DNA from: MED-G105 sp050331095
Lineage (GTDB): Bacteria; Pseudomonadota; Alphaproteobacteria; Caulobacterales; Parvularculaceae
Direction of reading: 5' to 3'
Length of the DNA stretch: 64,000 nt
NCBI GenBank assembly: GCA_050331095.1
Contig: JBHJHE010000014.1
Span: 16,639-80,638 of the forward strand
Shown: positions 24,174 to 32,710 of the stretch, one piece after another
Layout of the letters: each line of letters starts with the position of its first letter
Position numbering within the stretch: the stretch's first letter is position 1
Notes under the pieces: generated by a model
Seen by the model: only the letters and a program-made list of their open reading frames with translations
Databases searched by the model: none
What the model was told of the DNA's origin: nothing
Program-made: the position numbers and the translations under genes

Positions 24174-25271
24174 TCAGCGGGCGCGGGCGGCGACGTCGTC
24201 TTTGACCGCGTTAAGGATTTCCTCGGCGACGACGGCGTTGCCGCGGGCGTTGAAGTGGCCGTCATAGCGGAAGTACGGGACGCGCTTGGCGGATTCGTAT
24301 TCGGCCGTCAGGGCCGGCAGGGTTTCGATCCAGTCGAAGCCCTCCGCCTCGGCGAAGGCGGCGAAGACCTCGTCGATGCGGCCGGCGACTTCCGCACCCG
24401 CCTCGTCGCCGCCGCGCCGGAGCAAGACCTGATAGAGCTGCGGGAAGGAGACGACGGCGAACCCGACGTTCTTCGCCGCGGCGTTGCGGTGGGCGCGGGC
24501 GAACAGGGCCTTCGTCACCTCGGCCTGGGCCAGGAACCGCTCCGAGGGCGTTTCTTCGAAAAAGATCTTGCGCGGCGTCATCTCATAGAGCGACGTGTAC
24601 GTTCCGTCCGACTGCATCAAGAGGCGGCGCAGCGCGTTCAAAGAGTGAAGCTCCGACTTCTTCGACTTCTTGATCGATTTGACGACGTCGCTTTGCGCCG
24701 AGGCGACGCGCGCGCCGTCGGCCCCGTCGACGATAGGCGCGTTGCCGAAAAGATCGTGCGCGACAAAGGCCATGATCGCGAAGTCCGGATGGAATTCGTC
24801 GATGGCGCGTTCGAGGCGCAACGCCGCCGCGGCGGTGCCATAGCCGGGCACGCCGGCGTTGATCACCTCCGCGCGCACGCCGGCCTCGTTAAGCCCGCGT
24901 TCGAGCCGGCTCCCCCATGCTTCCTCCAGTGCGACGCCGTGGCCGATGGTGAAGGAATCGCCGACGAGAAGGATGCGCGCGACGCCCGGTTCGGCGCGCG
25001 GCGCGAAAGCGGCCGGCGCGCGCAGACCCTGCGCGTTCATCTCGTAATCGACCTTGTATTCGGGCGCGGTCACCGTGGCGCGCACGTTGGGCGCGTTCAG
25101 GTGGCCGAGAACCGGATCCTTCACGGCGAGGGCGTCGCCCTGCGCGAAGTCCGTCGTCACTTTCTCATGCGAGAAGATCCGCACGCCCCCCTCGATCAGG
25201 ACGATGAGGGCGAGGGTGATCGCCAGGATGACGCCCCCGTCGCGCGCGTGGCCGATGATTTTGCTCCGCAT
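24174..25271 (-). CDS. SGNH/GDSL hydrolase, membrane-anchored
   Basis: 365 residues. One N-terminal helix (GGVILAITLALIVLIEGGVR) anchors the protein. The catalytic core has LLVGDSFTIGHGV (nucleophile Ser near 105), NAGVPGYGT and a late DGHFNARGN with the Asp-x2-His-type pair. Such proteins act as esterases or acyl-transfer enzymes on polysaccharides in the periplasm. Substrate unknown. It is separated by about 145 bp from the MipA/OmpV gene upstream. Confidence 0.8.
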   Translation of the reverse strand: MRSKIIGHARDGGVILAITLALIVLIEGGVRIFSHEKVTTDFAQGDALAVKDPVLGHLNAPNVRATVTAPEYKVDYEMNAQGLRAPAAFAPRAEPGVARILLVGDSFTIGHGVALEEAWGSRLERGLNEAGVRAEVINAGVPGYGTAAAALRLERAIDEFHPDFAIMAFVAHDLFGNAPIVDGADGARVASAQSDVVKSIKKSKKSELHSLNALRRLLMQSDGTYTSLYEMTPRKIFFEETPSERFLAQAEVTKALFARAHRNAAAKNVGFAVVSFPQLYQVLLRRGGDEAGAEVAGRIDEVFAAFAEAEGFDWIETLPALTAEYESAKRVPYFRYDGHFNARGNAVVAEEILNAVKDDVAARAR

Positions 25272-25415
25272 ACGGTCGTTCCCCCTTGTCGCCGACGACG
25301 CGCCCGAGACGCCCCAAACCCGGGACGGCGCTCTCTGGCGGAGGCGTTAGCGGGCGACGCCGCGCCTGTCGACTGGATTGTGGTCTCGGGCCGCCAGGGG
25401 GCGGGGCTCAGCCTG

Positions 25416-26363
25416 TCAGCGGCGGCCTCGGCCAAGCTGGAATTCGCGCATGAAGTGCATGCCGACGGTGAACTGGTTGCGGTCGCCCTCGATTGCGATG
25501 AGCGGCGCGTCGGCGATGTTCTGGAAGATCCGGCGGTACTGCACGTAAGGGTTGATCGACCAGCGCTTGCCCACATTGATGTAGCCGTTGAGGCTGCCGC
25601 CGATGTCGCGGAAGCCGGCGCCGGCGTCGAACTCCGGCAAGCCCGATGCGAGCGACTGTTCGGGCGTCACGGAGAAGAACGTGTCGGCGTAGTCGTTGTC
25701 GATCCAGGTGACCTGTCCGGCTGCGGAGGTGGAGAACCGGCCCCAGCGGAACAGGAGCACCGTGCCCTGACCGTCGATGATGAGGCCGCTGTGGCCGCCG
25801 ACGACGCCGTTGCGGACCTTGGCGCGCACCTGGATGCGGTCGAGGAAGGTCGTGGCGATGAAGCCGCCGAGCTCCAGCGTGCGGTCGATGTCGCCGAGGC
25901 CTTCAAGCGCCGGGTTCTCGTCCTCGTCCCGGTCGCCGACGAGGCGAAGGGACGGGCCGATCGAAAACCGCGAAAAGCCGAAGAGCGCGAGGTCCGCGCC
26001 GTCATTGTCGAGGAAGACGAAGTTGCGGAACTTGACGTAAACTTGCGGGTCCGGCTCGACTTCGTAATCGTCCGAGCCGAAATAATCGGGCCGGAACTCA
26101 GGGCCGACGCCAACGCTCAGATTGGTCTGCTGCGGCGCGAGGAAGGTCAGAACGCCGACGAAGTCCCGCAAGGGCGACCAGCCCTGGGGCGCGTCGAACT
26201 CCTCGTCGTTCATCGGCTCAAGGCCCTCTTCCGGCGCCGGCGGGCGTTTGCCGAGAATCGGGTCGAGCCGCGGCTCGTCGATCGACTGTTGCGCCTCCGC
26301 GGCCGTCGCGACGAGCGCCCACGTCACGCCGAAAAAAAGCCTCGCCCCGCTCATCCTGCTCAT
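25416..26363 (-). CDS. MipA/OmpV family outer-membrane protein
   Basis: 315 residues. The ATG at 26363 follows GGGAGG and opens a signal peptide (MSRMSGARLFFGVTWALVAT to EAQQ). The mature part is beta-barrel-like: VGVGPEFRPDYFGSDDYEVE is the family's first strand block, and it ends in an aromatic-rich strand (GMHFMREFQLG). MipA/OmpV proteins are outer-membrane scaffolds or porin-like barrels. An in-frame upstream start would spoil the signal peptide, so it was rejected. Confidence 0.85.
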   Translation of the reverse strand: MSRMSGARLFFGVTWALVATAAEAQQSIDEPRLDPILGKRPPAPEEGLEPMNDEEFDAPQGWSPLRDFVGVLTFLAPQQTNLSVGVGPEFRPDYFGSDDYEVEPDPQVYVKFRNFVFLDNDGADLALFGFSRFSIGPSLRLVGDRDEDENPALEGLGDIDRTLELGGFIATTFLDRIQVRAKVRNGVVGGHSGLIIDGQGTVLLFRWGRFSTSAAGQVTWIDNDYADTFFSVTPEQSLASGLPEFDAGAGFRDIGGSLNGYINVGKRWSINPYVQYRRIFQNIADAPLIAIEGDRNQFTVGMHFMREFQLGRGRR

Positions 26364-26505
26364 GCCGCAGCCTCCCGCATGCCGCGCCGTCGCCGGCGCG
26401 CGCGTCAACCTTATCACGTGTAAGGTTTATGCAAAAAATAACGCATTTGCGTCGCGCGGGTTCCGGTCCGACCGACCGGGTCGACGCGCTCCTCCGCGCC
26501 GCCGC

Positions 26506-26622
26506 CTAGCGGACCGCGTCGTCGAGCGCTTCGCCCGTGTTTTCGATGTCTCGGCCGACGCCTTTTATCGTCTCGCAGCCGCCCAAAAAGGCGAGGACGA
26601 TGAAGATGCTTAGAAGGCGCAT
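26506..26622 (-). CDS. entericidin A/B family lipoprotein
   Basis: A 38-residue product: MRLLSIFIVLAFLGGCETIK then GVGRDIENTGEALDDAVR. The lipobox LGGC and the G-x-D-I-x2-TGEA pattern are diagnostic of entericidins, small membrane lipoproteins of the EcnA/EcnB antidote/toxin type. The natural end at TAG matches the family, which shows TAG is a working stop codon here. Confidence 0.88.
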   Translation of the reverse strand: MRLLSIFIVLAFLGGCETIKGVGRDIENTGEALDDAVR

Positions 26623-26719
26623 GGTGACCCCTCTCGTAACGCGGCGGGCGCCGACGAAGCGCCCGCGAACGACCGGGAGCCTAGCGCAAGTCGGCTCCGG
26701 CGCCAGCCTTAAGGCGCGT

Positions 26720-26929
26720 TTAGAGAAGGCCTTCGCGCTGCATGCGTTTGCGCATCAGCTTGCGCGCGCGCCGAACCGCCTCGGCTTTCTGCCGCGCGCG
26801 TTTTTCAGACGGCTTTTCGTAAAATTTCCGGCGCTTCATTTCCCGGAAAGTGCCCTCGCGCTGCATCTTCTTCTTCAGCGCGCGCAGGGCCTGTTCGACA
26901 TTGTTGTCGCGGACGGTGATCTGAACCAG
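26720..26929 (-). CDS. rpsU: 30S ribosomal protein S21, probable CTG start
   Basis: The product VQITVRDNNVEQALRALKKK onward, ending ARKLMRKRMQREGLL, is S21. With the CTG at 26929 as start the protein has 69 residues, the normal length, and a perfect AGGAGG sits nine bases upstream. No ATG exists in frame. The only alternative, a GTG at 26962, adds 11 residues, has no ribosome-binding site, and would place the AGGAGG inside the gene. S21 is needed for initiation on the 30S subunit. Divergent from the COQ9 gene, a common alphaproteobacterial arrangement. Confidence 0.88.
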   Translation of the reverse strand: MVQITVRDNNVEQALRALKKKMQREGTFREMKRRKFYEKPSEKRARQKAEAVRRARKLMRKRMQREGLL

Positions 26930-26938
26930 GGCCAGTGC

Positions 26939-26944
26939 CCTCCT
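26939..26944 (-). promoter_or_regulatory. Shine-Dalgarno that decides the rpsU start
   Basis: AGGAGG on the minus strand, nine bases before the CTG at 26929 and three bases before an earlier CTG. It argues for CTG initiation at 26929. Confidence 0.7.
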
Positions 26945-27081
26945 CTGAAACGCAAACGTCACGGCGATTAGCCGCGACGCAAGCTCGTTGACGACGACGC
27001 GGCGCCCGCATTGCGCCGCATTGCGGCTCCGCTAGCAAATGCGTCCGAAAGTGTCCACTTTTCGTTCGAGGCGAAGAAGCG

Positions 27082-27777
27082 ATGACGAGGCGGAAAATGG
27101 CGGCGGGCGAGACGAACGACAGGACGGCCGACCCCTTCGCATCGGCGCGCGCGGCGATCCTGCCCGTGGCGCTCGACGCGGCCGCCTTCGAAGGGTTTTC
27201 CCGCGCCGCGATCGACAAGGCCGCCGGCGCCGCCGGGCTCGACGCGGCGACCGCGCGGGCGGCGTTCCCGGGCGGGGGGATCGACCTGATCGACTTCTGG
27301 TCGGCCCGCGCCGACGCGACGGCCGCGCCCGCCCTCGGCGGACCCCATGCGCCGTCGCGGGTGCGCGAGCGCGTGGCGTGCGCGGTGGAGGCGCGGCTCT
27401 TTTACTTCGCCCCACACAAGGAAGCGGCGCGCCGGGCGGCGGCGATCCACGCCGCGCCGCCGAACGCGCCGCGCGCCGCCCGCCTCGTCTGGCGCGCGAG
27501 CGACGCGATCTGGCGCGCCCTCGGCGACAAGTCCACCGACGGCAATTACTATTCGAAGCGCGCGATCCTCAGTGGCGTCGTCGCCCAGACCCAGGCCCGC
27601 TGGCTTGCCGACGACGACCCCGGTTTCGCCGCGACCCGCGCCTTCCTCGCCGACCGCATCAACGACGTCATGCGCTTTGAGAAGCTGAAGGCGGCGGTCT
27701 CGAAGCGCGCGCCGGATCCGGCGGCGGTCGTCGGGGCGCTGGCGCGGCTGCGGCACCCGCGCGGACGGGCCGGATGA
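27082..27777 (+). CDS. COQ9 family protein
   Basis: 231 residues. The hallmark DKSTDGNYYSKRAILSGVVA is at about 151-170, within a TetR-like helical fold. COQ9 proteins bind lipids and assist ubiquinone biosynthesis in alphaproteobacteria and mitochondria. An in-frame ATG at 27097 is an alternative start. The promoter region is shared with rpsU. Confidence 0.9.
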   Translation: MTRRKMAAGETNDRTADPFASARAAILPVALDAAAFEGFSRAAIDKAAGAAGLDAATARAAFPGGGIDLIDFWSARADATAAPALGGPHAPSRVRERVACAVEARLFYFAPHKEAARRAAAIHAAPPNAPRAARLVWRASDAIWRALGDKSTDGNYYSKRAILSGVVAQTQARWLADDDPGFAATRAFLADRINDVMRFEKLKAAVSKRAPDPAAVVGALARLRHPRGRAG

Positions 27778-27947
27778 GGCGGCTCGCCGACGCGCGATCG
27801 AGGGGCGCGCCTCACGCGGTTTCCGGCTGAACCGACGGACCCACGCGGCGAAGGCCGGGTTTTGAGCAGCGAAAAGCCGGCTTCCGACAAGGCGGGCGGC
27901 CTCGCCGACGGTACCGTCCGCGCAATCGGTAAGGAAAGGGCGGGCGC

Positions 27948-28661
27948 GTGAACGGACTGATCGGCTTGGGCGGAACGCTGGCGCTCCTCCTTGTGGCGGG
28001 GACGCTGATCGGCTGCGCCGATCGCCGGCGCTTCGCCCCGCATTGGCTGCTGGTCGCGGCGCTTCTCGTGGCGATCAACGACGCCATGCTGACCCGGATC
28101 TACGGCCTCGCGCCGGACCTCATCGGGGGCGACTGGAACTGGCAGGGCAAGCTCCTCGCCCTGGCGGCCACCCTCGCCATCGCAGCGACGCCGGCGTTCG
28201 GCTGGCGGCGCGCCGGGCTGACGCTCACGCAGGCGCCGGGCGGCTTGATGGCCGCTCTGCCGGTCGCCGCGCTCTACTGCGCTTTCTTCGTCGTCATCGC
28301 CGTCGTTTTTCCCGGCGACCCCTCCAGCGGCGAGGATGTCGCGTTCCAGTTGACCATGCCGGGACTGGAGGAGGAGCCGTTCTATCGCGGCGTCCTGCTG
28401 CTGGCCCTCGATCGGGCGTTCACGGGCAGGGCGCGTTTCCTCGGCGTCGATTGGGGCTGGGGCGCCGTGTTGTCGTGCTTTCTGTTCGGGCTCGGACACG
28501 CTTTTGGGTTCGCGCAAGGAAGCTTCTCGTTTGACCCGATGACGATGGCGCTGACGGCGGTCCCCGCATTCATCGCCGTCTGGCTGCGCCTTCGCACGGG
28601 CAGCCTCCTGCTTCCGGTCCTGCTCCACAATTTCGGCAACTCGTTTTCGTTGCTGGTTTAG
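27948..28661 (+). CDS. CPBP family intramembrane metalloprotease
   Basis: 237 residues with about seven hydrophobic helices. The motifs EEEPFYRG (about residue 142), FGLGHAFG and LLHNFGN near the end are the three conserved CPBP (Abi/CAAX protease-like) blocks. It is a predicted inner-membrane protease of unknown target. The GTG at 27948 has AAGGAAAGGG upstream. It ends in TAG at the expected place. Confidence 0.85.
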   Translation: MNGLIGLGGTLALLLVAGTLIGCADRRRFAPHWLLVAALLVAINDAMLTRIYGLAPDLIGGDWNWQGKLLALAATLAIAATPAFGWRRAGLTLTQAPGGLMAALPVAALYCAFFVVIAVVFPGDPSSGEDVAFQLTMPGLEEEPFYRGVLLLALDRAFTGRARFLGVDWGWGAVLSCFLFGLGHAFGFAQGSFSFDPMTMALTAVPAFIAVWLRLRTGSLLLPVLLHNFGNSFSLLV

Positions 28662-28812
28662 GGGCGGCCGCTGCGCGCCGTTCCACGTCGCAATCGCGTT
28701 CGCCCCGCGACTTCCGTTGATACGACCACGCCGTTAAATGTGGGATTTTCGCCGGGCGCCGACGCCATGCGCTGGGCGCTCAGGACAATCGCCGAATTCG
28801 AGGGTGACGCCG

Positions 28813-29280
28813 ATGAACGATTTTCGCCGAGCGGTCGCCGCCTGCGCGGTCGTCTTGCTGACGTCGTGCGCGCATCAGACGTCGTCTTTCGACGACGCCC
28901 GCGACGCGCGGCGTGTCCGGGCGATTTTCGAGGACCTCGACGATCGAAGCCTCCCGGCCGGGGAGCAAATCCGTAATTATACGGATGACGTCGTGTTGCT
29001 GGAGCCGGACGAGCCCGAGGTTCGCGGCCTCGATGCGCTGGAGGCGCGTCTTTCGGAGTTTGGTCGGGGCGTCGATTTGGCGACGAGCCATGAGATCGTC
29101 GAGTTGACGTCTTTCGACGACATCGTCGTCGTCCAGGGCAAGGTGACCGGAACGGCGCAGCCGGACGGCGATCCAAACGCATACGCGTTCGAAACGAAAA
29201 ACATAATAATCTTTAAGAGAAGCCGGGATGGCGGTTTGAAGATCTGGAAGGTGATCTACAATGCGGCGCCGGTTTCATGA
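28813..29280 (+). CDS. SnoaL/DUF4440-like lipoprotein
   Basis: 155 residues. MNDFRRAVAACAVVLLTSCA gives a lipoprotein signal (LTSC). The mature part has the NTF2-like order: a first helix (ARRVRAIFEDLDDRSLPAGE), YTDDVVLLEPDEPEVRGLDA, and the sheet VVQGKVTGTA and IIIFKRSRDGGLKIWKVIYN. It probably sits in the periplasm. Function unknown. Confidence 0.7.
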   Translation: MNDFRRAVAACAVVLLTSCAHQTSSFDDARDARRVRAIFEDLDDRSLPAGEQIRNYTDDVVLLEPDEPEVRGLDALEARLSEFGRGVDLATSHEIVELTSFDDIVVVQGKVTGTAQPDGDPNAYAFETKNIIIFKRSRDGGLKIWKVIYNAAPVS

Positions 29281-29377
29281 AATACTTTGACGTAAATTGT
29301 GCGTTGTTTAATTGGCGAATCTGCGGAGTCGGGCGGCTTTCGGCTTCCATTGATAGCGGCCATTCGTTTTCGCAGTC

Positions 29378-29470
29378 GAACGGTCGCGCGCCGCTTTGAG
29401 GACCCGCCAAGGATCGCCTTCGACGACCGCGAAACGGCGTGCGCCTGACAGCGCCGTCAAAGCGGACGAC
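29378..29470 (-). repeat. palindromic intergenic element, copy 3
   Basis: About 93 bp matching the complement of copy 1 from GAACGGTCGCG to GCGGACG, with a 2-bp insertion early and a closely similar centre (AAGGATCGCCTTCG, GACCGCGAA). The outer arms are diverged. It lies between the SnoaL-like lipoprotein gene and purK. Confidence 0.75.
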
Positions 29471-29537
29471 GGAACTCTGTGAAGAGAACGGTGAGGTCGA
29501 ATAATCCGTCGCAGCGGCGTCGACGGCGCGCGGCGGC

Positions 29538-30668
29538 TTACGTCGTCTCCAACGGTCCGAGCAACGTGACGTGCCCCATCTTCCGCCCGGGGCGCGTTTC
29601 CCGTTTTCCGTAGAGATGGAGGCAGGCGCCTGGCTCGGCGGCGAGCTTGCGCCAGGCGTCGGCTTCCTCGCCGAGGAGGTTGCGCATGTCGGCGCTCGAG
29701 GTCGCCGTGACGTCGCCGAGGGGCCAGCCGCAGACCGCGCGCACGTGTTGCTCGAACTGGTCGCAGACGCAGGCGTCGAGCGTCCAGTGGCCGGAGTTAT
29801 GGACGCGCGGGGCGAACTCGTTGACGAGAACGCCGCCGTCGCGGGCGACGAAGAACTCGACGCCGATGACGCCCACATAGTCGAGGGCCGTCAGCATGCG
29901 GCGCGTCAGGGCGGCGGCGGCCTCCTGCGCGGGCCGCGCGGCCTCGGCCGGCGCCCGGCTGCGCCGGAGGATCCCGTCTTCGTGGCGGTTTTCGGCCGCG
30001 TCGTAGAGGCGGATCTCGCCGTCGCCGTCGCGCGCGCCGATGATCGAGATCTCGGCGCTGAAGTCGACGACGCCTTCGAGGATCGACGGCGCGGCGCCGA
30101 CCTCGTCCCAGGCCTTTTCCACGGCCGCGCGCCAGGCCGCGCCGCCGTCGTCGCGGTCGGCTTCGGACAGGCGCGACTGGCCCTTGCCGTCATAGCCGAA
30201 GCGGCGGGTCTTGAGGATCGCCGGCAGGCCGATGGCGTCGATCGCTTTGGCGAGGTCTTCGACGCCGTCGACCGGGGCGAAGGGGGCCGGCGCGCCGCCA
30301 AGGTCGCGGACGAAGGTTTTCTCCAGCAGCCGGTCCTGGGCCGTGCGCAAGGCCCGCGCGTTCGGCGCGACGGGCGCGCCCCACGCGGCGACCGCCTCGA
30401 TCGTCTCTGCGGGAACGTTTTCGAACTCGAACGTCACCGCGTCGACCGCGCCGCAGAACTCTTTCAGCGCCGCGAGATCGTCATAGGCCGCGACGACGAG
30501 GTCGGCGGCGCACGCCGCGGCGGGCGGGTCGGCGACGTCGGAGTAGATCACGGTCTTGAGGCCAAGGCGCGCCGCGGCCATGGCGAGCATGCGCCCGAGC
30601 TGGCCGCCGCCCAGAACGCCGAGCGCGCCGCCGGGCGGGATGGGGACGGATGAGCCCGCGTCCGCCAT
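29538..30668 (-). CDS. purK: 5-(carboxyamino)imidazole ribonucleotide synthase
   Basis: 376 residues, ATP-grasp fold. GVLGGGQLGRMLAMAAARLG is the standard PurK start; FGYDGKGQ and EFAPRVHNSGHWTLDAC are further landmarks. It carboxylates AIR to N5-CAIR with ATP and bicarbonate in purine synthesis. The start codon overlaps the purE stop by one base (TGATG), so the two are coupled. All key blocks are intact. Confidence 0.95.
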   Translation of the reverse strand: MADAGSSVPIPPGGALGVLGGGQLGRMLAMAAARLGLKTVIYSDVADPPAAACAADLVVAAYDDLAALKEFCGAVDAVTFEFENVPAETIEAVAAWGAPVAPNARALRTAQDRLLEKTFVRDLGGAPAPFAPVDGVEDLAKAIDAIGLPAILKTRRFGYDGKGQSRLSEADRDDGGAAWRAAVEKAWDEVGAAPSILEGVVDFSAEISIIGARDGDGEIRLYDAAENRHEDGILRRSRAPAEAARPAQEAAAALTRRMLTALDYVGVIGVEFFVARDGGVLVNEFAPRVHNSGHWTLDACVCDQFEQHVRAVCGWPLGDVTATSSADMRNLLGEEADAWRKLAAEPGACLHLYGKRETRPGRKMGHVTLLGPLETT

Positions 30669-31210
30669 CAGTCCGTCGCCAGATCGTCGGCGACGCTTTC
30701 CGGCACGTCGTCGGCCTGCCGGCGCCGCCAGTCGCGCAGGCGCTCGGCGAGGGCCGGATCGTCGAGCGCGAGAATGGCGGCGGCGAAGAGCCCGGCGTTC
30801 TTCGCGCCCGCCTCGCCGATGGACATGGTCGCCACCGGCACGCCGCCCGGCATTTGCGCGATCGACAACAGGCTGTCGACGCCGCTCAGGACCGCGCTTT
30901 TGATCGGCACGCCGATGACCGGCAGTTCGGTGAGGCTCGCCGCCATGCCCGGCAGGTGCGCCGCGCCGCCGGCGCCGGCGACGATGGCCTTGAGGCCGCG
31001 GTCGGCGGCGTTGCGGGCGTAGGCGTAAAGCCGGTCGGGCGTTCGGTGGGCGGAGACGACGCGCGCTTCGTAGCTCGCGCCGAGCGCGTCGAGCACGTCC
31101 GCGGCGGCCTTCATCGTCGGCCAGTCGGAGCGCGAACCCATGATGACGCCGATTTTCGCGCCGTTTTTATGCTGTCCGTTTTTGTGCTGGCCGTCAGCCG
31201 CGCCCGCCAT
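30668..31210 (-). CDS. purE: N5-CAIR mutase
   Basis: 180 residues from the ATG at 31210. VIMGSRSDWPTMKAAADVLD, SAHRTPDR and GAGGAAHLPGM are the conserved PurE class I blocks; it converts N5-CAIR to CAIR. The N-terminus carries GQHKN twice through a 15-bp duplication. An in-frame ATG at 31246 would only lengthen the unstructured start. It sits upstream of purK. Confidence 0.95.
   Translation of the reverse strand: MAGAADGQHKNGQHKNGAKIGVIMGSRSDWPTMKAAADVLDALGASYEARVVSAHRTPDRLYAYARNAADRGLKAIVAGAGGAAHLPGMAASLTELPVIGVPIKSAVLSGVDSLLSIAQMPGGVPVATMSIGEAGAKNAGLFAAAILALDDPALAERLRDWRRRQADDVPESVADDLATD
31163..31192 (-). repeat. 15-bp tandem duplication in purE N-terminus
   Basis: Two 15-bp units (31163-31177 and 31178-31192), diverged at three positions, encode the repeated GQHKN pentad ahead of the PurE fold. 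Confidence 0.85.
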
Positions 31211-31606
31211 CGTCGCCTCGCCGTTCCATCGCCAAGCGGCGGTCAATACCCGCGCGGCGGGCCATGGGCAACAATCAGGTGGGCGACAACCCGCGGCTGA
31301 AGCTGGGAAAAGAAGCGCGGAGCCCTTTGGGACGGGGGCGATGACGGCCCCGCGCTTCTTCCGCAGACGTGCGCTATCGACGTCCGTGGAGGGATGCTCG
31401 ACGTCGCCTTGCGCAAGACCTTAAGTCCGCACGACCGCGCGTCCGTTCAAGGCGCGCGCGCCGAAGCGTTCCGCTTGCGCGGCGGCGCGTTCGGGCCGGC
31501 GCCGCGTCGATTTCGGGGGAGGGCGACAGGGCGGTTGGCGCCGCCCAAGAGTCGCCCCACGGTTGCGGCGATTTCGACACTGGACGCTGCCAGTGGGGGG
31601 AGCGCC
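31211..31606. other. gene-free stretch between purE and GGDEF gene
   Basis: About 400 bp with divergent genes on both sides. I see no convincing gene or hairpin; it should hold the purE and GGDEF-gene promoters. An in-frame upstream extension of the GGDEF gene is open back to 31394 but has no coding character. Confidence 0.5.
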
Positions 31607-32359
31607 ATGAAGCTAGTCGCCGCCAACGCCGCGCCCGAGGCCCCAGAAGCGGATGCCGTAGAACCGGCTGCGCCTAAGCGCGAGCGCGCCGCGCCGGGCC
31701 GTAACGGCGCGACGCCGGGCGACCTTATCTCCGAGCTGGGCCTGCCCGACGCGGAGCTGACGCCGCGCGTGCGGGTCGTCGTCGCCACGCTCATCGAAGA
31801 GGTCGGCCGCCTGCGCGCGTCGCTGTCGAAGGCGGAGGCGCGCGCCGCCTCCCTAGCGAGCCTCGCCGACACCGATCCGTTGCTCGGCGTCCTCAACCGT
31901 CGCGCCTTCGTCGCCGAGCTTGCGCGCACCCAGGCGCTCGCCCAGCGCTACGGCGAAGAGGCGGCGCTCGCCTTTTTCGACGTCGACGACATGAAGTTCG
32001 TCAACGACGCCTACGGACATTGCGCCGGCGACGCGGCGCTTCAGCATGTGGCGCGGGTGATCGGCGGCGCCGTGCGCAAGTCCGACGTCTTCGCGCGCCT
32101 CGGCGGCGACGAGTTCGCGGCGATCCTGCGCCGGGCGAGCCCGGCGGACGCGCGCCGGCGGGTCGACGACCTCGCCGGGCGGGTCGCCGCCGCGCCGCTC
32201 GCTTTCAACGGCCATGAGATCGCCGTCGCCGTCAGCGGCGGCGTTGCGCAGATCGATCCGCGCGCGGCGCCGGCCACGCTCCTCGCCGCCGCGGACGCCA
32301 AGATGTACGCGGCGAAGGCGGCCCGTCGCCAGGCGCGGCTCGGCGTCGGGCTGCGCTGA
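31607..32359 (+). CDS. GGDEF-domain diguanylate cyclase
   Basis: 250 residues. After an Ala/Pro-rich N-terminus and a short coiled coil (VVATLIEEVGRLRASLSKAE), the GGDEF domain starts at DTDPLLGVLNRRAF. FFDVDDMKFVND supplies a metal site and RLGGDEFAAIL (about residue 164) is the intact active-site loop, so it should make cyclic di-GMP. No RxxD inhibitory site is obvious five residues before GGDEF. I chose the ATG at 31607 for its GGGGGAG ribosome-binding site. Confidence 0.88.
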   Translation: MKLVAANAAPEAPEADAVEPAAPKRERAAPGRNGATPGDLISELGLPDAELTPRVRVVVATLIEEVGRLRASLSKAEARAASLASLADTDPLLGVLNRRAFVAELARTQALAQRYGEEAALAFFDVDDMKFVNDAYGHCAGDAALQHVARVIGGAVRKSDVFARLGGDEFAAILRRASPADARRRVDDLAGRVAAAPLAFNGHEIAVAVSGGVAQIDPRAAPATLLAAADAKMYAAKAARRQARLGVGLR

Positions 32360-32386
32360 AACGGGACTTGCGCCGACGCGTCCGCG

Positions 32387-32710
32387 TCAGGCGATGATGT
32401 CGGGCGTCAGGCTGTCCTTCAGGGTGAGGATCAGGTCCTTCAGCGCGAGCTTGCGCTTCTTCAGCCGCGCGACGGCGAGCCGGTCGGCGCTCGCCTGGGC
32501 CTCGAGCGCCGCGATCGCAAGGTCGAGGTCGCCGTGGCGCTGCTCCAAATCGCTGATGCGGATAAGGAGCGCTTCGTCGTTCGCGCCGACGCCGGTTCTC
32601 GTCTCGCCGGCGACGACGGCCTCGCCGTTCGCCGGGGGAACCGCCGGCGGGGCGTCGGCGATCGTCGCGCCGAGCCGCTGGTCGACGCCGTCGTCATCCT
32701 TGTCGCTCAC
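32387..32710 (-). CDS. YdcH/DUF465 family protein
   Basis: 107 residues from a GTG at 32710 that overlaps the upstream stop (GTGA). After a disordered N-terminus, the coiled-coil hairpin LIRISDLEQRHGDLDLAIAA and LAVARLKKRKLALKDLI matches DUF465 (YdcH), small helical proteins of unknown function. It is the last gene of the ubiX operon. Confidence 0.8.
   Translation of the reverse strand: MSDKDDDGVDQRLGATIADAPPAVPPANGEAVVAGETRTGVGANDEALLIRISDLEQRHGDLDLAIAALEAQASADRLAVARLKKRKLALKDLILTLKDSLTPDIIA

Noticed and set aside
24255..26423. A 722-codon plus-strand frame opposite the SGNH and MipA/OmpV genes
   Set aside because: Antisense to two recognisable genes with signal peptides and motifs; typical GC-rich shadow.
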